43,035 bases of DNA, from contig CALMST010000191.1 of the NCBI GenBank assembly GCA_937872315.1, forward strand, positions 1 through 43,035, read 5' to 3'. The position numbers were made by a program, and so were the translations under genes. The DNA is from an uncultured Ignavibacteria bacterium (GTDB taxonomy: Bacteria > Bacteroidota > Ignavibacteria > Tepidaquicellales > Tepidaquicellaceae). Numbering within the stretch: position 1 is the stretch's first letter; every line of letters begins with the position of its first letter. The notes under the pieces are model-generated. The model ran no database searches. It saw only the letters and a list, made by a program, of their open reading frames with translations, and was not told where the DNA came from. Of the stretch, positions 42,901 through 43,035 are shown one piece after another.

Positions 42901-43035
42901 CTCAAAATCTGACCTATGTTGCGATTCAGCCGGCAATAAACGCTTCAAACAACGGCGATACTCTGGAAGTATCTCCCGGCACCTATAACGAACAGGTACT
43001 AGTTAATAAAGGATTAGTAATAAAAGGAGTCGGCG
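39996..43035 (+). CDS. Very large exported parallel beta-helix protein, cut by right edge
   Basis: The frame is open from the ATG at 39996 to the window end (1013 codons). Residues 1-25 are a signal peptide (LLAQS cleavage). The rest is right-handed beta-helix sequence rich in Asn-Asn-x-Ile (SNNIIKN, TNNKFDN, ENTINS, NDNDLSG). A start-of-module motif, (Y/A)xxIQxAINAANNGDxxxV, then G(T/V)YxExLxIxKxxxLxG, occurs three times at about residues 62-95, 532-565 and 974-1010, so the protein is built of about 450-residue super-repeats. A CNWFG segment closes the second. Such Bacteroidota surface proteins often end with a T9SS sorting domain, which would lie outside the window. Pectate-lyase-like or adhesin roles are possible; no catalytic set is visible. 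Confidence 0.88.
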   Translation, partial: MKKSNYFFHFFTFLSFLIFSGNLLAQSDIAPLERKLKGPVLNTSSEVRTPDNNSDAIIINVPGSYSTIQAAINAANNGDIILVAAGVYRENLTINKYIQLRGSNYTVNPNTGIRGPETVIQPGTSDPDPNSLTAVNILYITPGGSGSVIDGFTFDGDNTTITSGVVMNGADVDAVEAISAYDGLSNTTISNNIIKNLNYAGIDLYNYTNGGASTYDNIVTNNKFDNIIPASYGIGVLIYNNCYTSVTYNVMTRVRIGVQTGNYYNADLGSNHTISHNDIECSRLGIFHNLAYSNATTYTLDSNNITTVAGSLNNNGILVSSFQGAAAVNMNDNNVSDARIGFNLWNCPTTSTVTVNGGTASNCNIGVFANNFDGYSSNATTSSYAMTGVTLSGCDTSIWIRDNDLNTNSSTVTLNINNSSNFVNGTGMGLLIEGSDAFVLFNGAVPVDFSASLSKYIRLATNGSSVPSSLINAQNVYFGGTDGSSMTNVQLFSTEDKIDHRIDWSDLGFVSVKSNNNFVTVNSYYTPNTTSARIQRGVDVAVPGDTVNAGPGNFTEQLEINKALVLDGQGSGTTNLISPDTLLLSYTTSAVNKPVIYVHDASDVIIKNMTIDGAGKGNLNYRFQGIGYRNAGGTVRDCEVKSIRNTPINGAQGGVGIFAQADDGNPRTLDIINNDIFDFQKNATSFSGADLIANVDSNSVTGAGPVSFIAQNGIQIGFGAGGSVTNNTISNISYVPSTVVSCGVLLYQPSGTVTTSKNTLTACQMSIYYIDVGGDISENTINSTLANTGTALYWGIDADPGDRPRVDPQPFDDEDLSLRKNSSARNNANAITTSIFRNVLTSDGTNGTGIEMDALGTETLNATATENKVNGWDAGVVFYKDAGATLNGIVNDNDLSGNTYSVYDLTGVTQNATCNWFGTTDVPTILTGISGAVHFIPFGTDGTDNDLVAPGFQPVPGSCNGVGPVKNITQNLTYVAIQPAINASNNGDTLEVSPGTYNEQVLVNKGLVIKGVG

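Noticed and set aside
1-43035. CRISPR arrays, tRNA or rRNA genes, toxin-antitoxin or known defence genes
   Set aside because: Looked for in all spacers; no regularly spaced repeats, tRNA-like sequence or recognisable defence proteins seen by eye.

Overview
The window looks like chromosomal DNA of a free-living member of the Bacteroidota/Chlorobi (FCB) group, most likely Ignavibacteria-like. This is inferred from: (i) a secreted protein ending in the type IX secretion (T9SS) sorting domain with the NYPNPFNPNT signature; (ii) AT-rich DNA with many genes that have no obvious Shine-Dalgarno sequence; (iii) other exported proteins with Bacteroidota-style signal peptides. No rRNA, tRNA or CRISPR array was seen. 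Both window edges cut genes.

Layout. 1-5391 (minus): a tightly packed run of small cytosolic enzymes (SAM methyltransferase, nitrilase-family amidase, degenerate SDR, alpha/beta hydrolase, GNAT, a GNAT remnant, a FlaR-like P-loop kinase) that ends in an exported transglutaminase-like protein cut by the left edge. 5538-6569 (plus): msrB and two small membrane proteins. 6602-9046 (minus): a DUF2130 protein with a four-copy, about 69-residue coiled-coil repeat, and a small lipoprotein. 9173-15261 (plus): tmk, a C-terminal processing protease, purK, an SPFH protein, DUF2007 and a membrane dipeptidase. 15320-20867 (minus): mazG, Nudix, a PBP4-type dacB, a ClpS-like adaptor, uvrB and a DinB-like protein, a set weighted to nucleotide-pool cleaning and repair.

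21327-30731 (plus) is the most coherent pathway block: a CoA-acylating (methyl)malonate-semialdehyde dehydrogenase, an exported choloylglycine-hydrolase-family enzyme, a class III aminotransferase, a HAD protein, a small cytochrome-c-like protein, an NCS1 nucleobase transporter and a dihydropyrimidinase. Together they fit uptake and reductive catabolism of uracil/thymine or hydantoin-like compounds to beta-alanine, malonate semialdehyde and acetyl-CoA. The first enzyme (dihydropyrimidine dehydrogenase) and a dedicated beta-ureidopropionase are absent from the block. It is interrupted by an apparently intact IS200-type transposase between two perfect palindromes (24184-24693). At its 3' end is a RAYT-like transposase whose HUH metal site is mutated (30885-31460), preceded by a REP-like inverted pair.

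31607-33904 (plus): a T9SS-exported repeat protein and a small outer-membrane-type protein. 33939-39119 (minus): a glucose-6-phosphate/oxidative pentose phosphate operon, pgi-gnd-zwf-pgl, whose Pgi is of the type usually fused to transaldolase. After an 876-bp gene-free, structured leader region, 39996-43035 (plus) encodes the first 1013 residues of a very large exported parallel beta-helix protein built from about 450-residue modules, cut by the right edge.

I found no clear new defence or mobile system. The best leads are the HUH-defective RAYT with its repeat pair, the repeat-expanded DUF2130 protein, the incomplete pyrimidine block, and a GNAT gene apparently deleted between short direct repeats.
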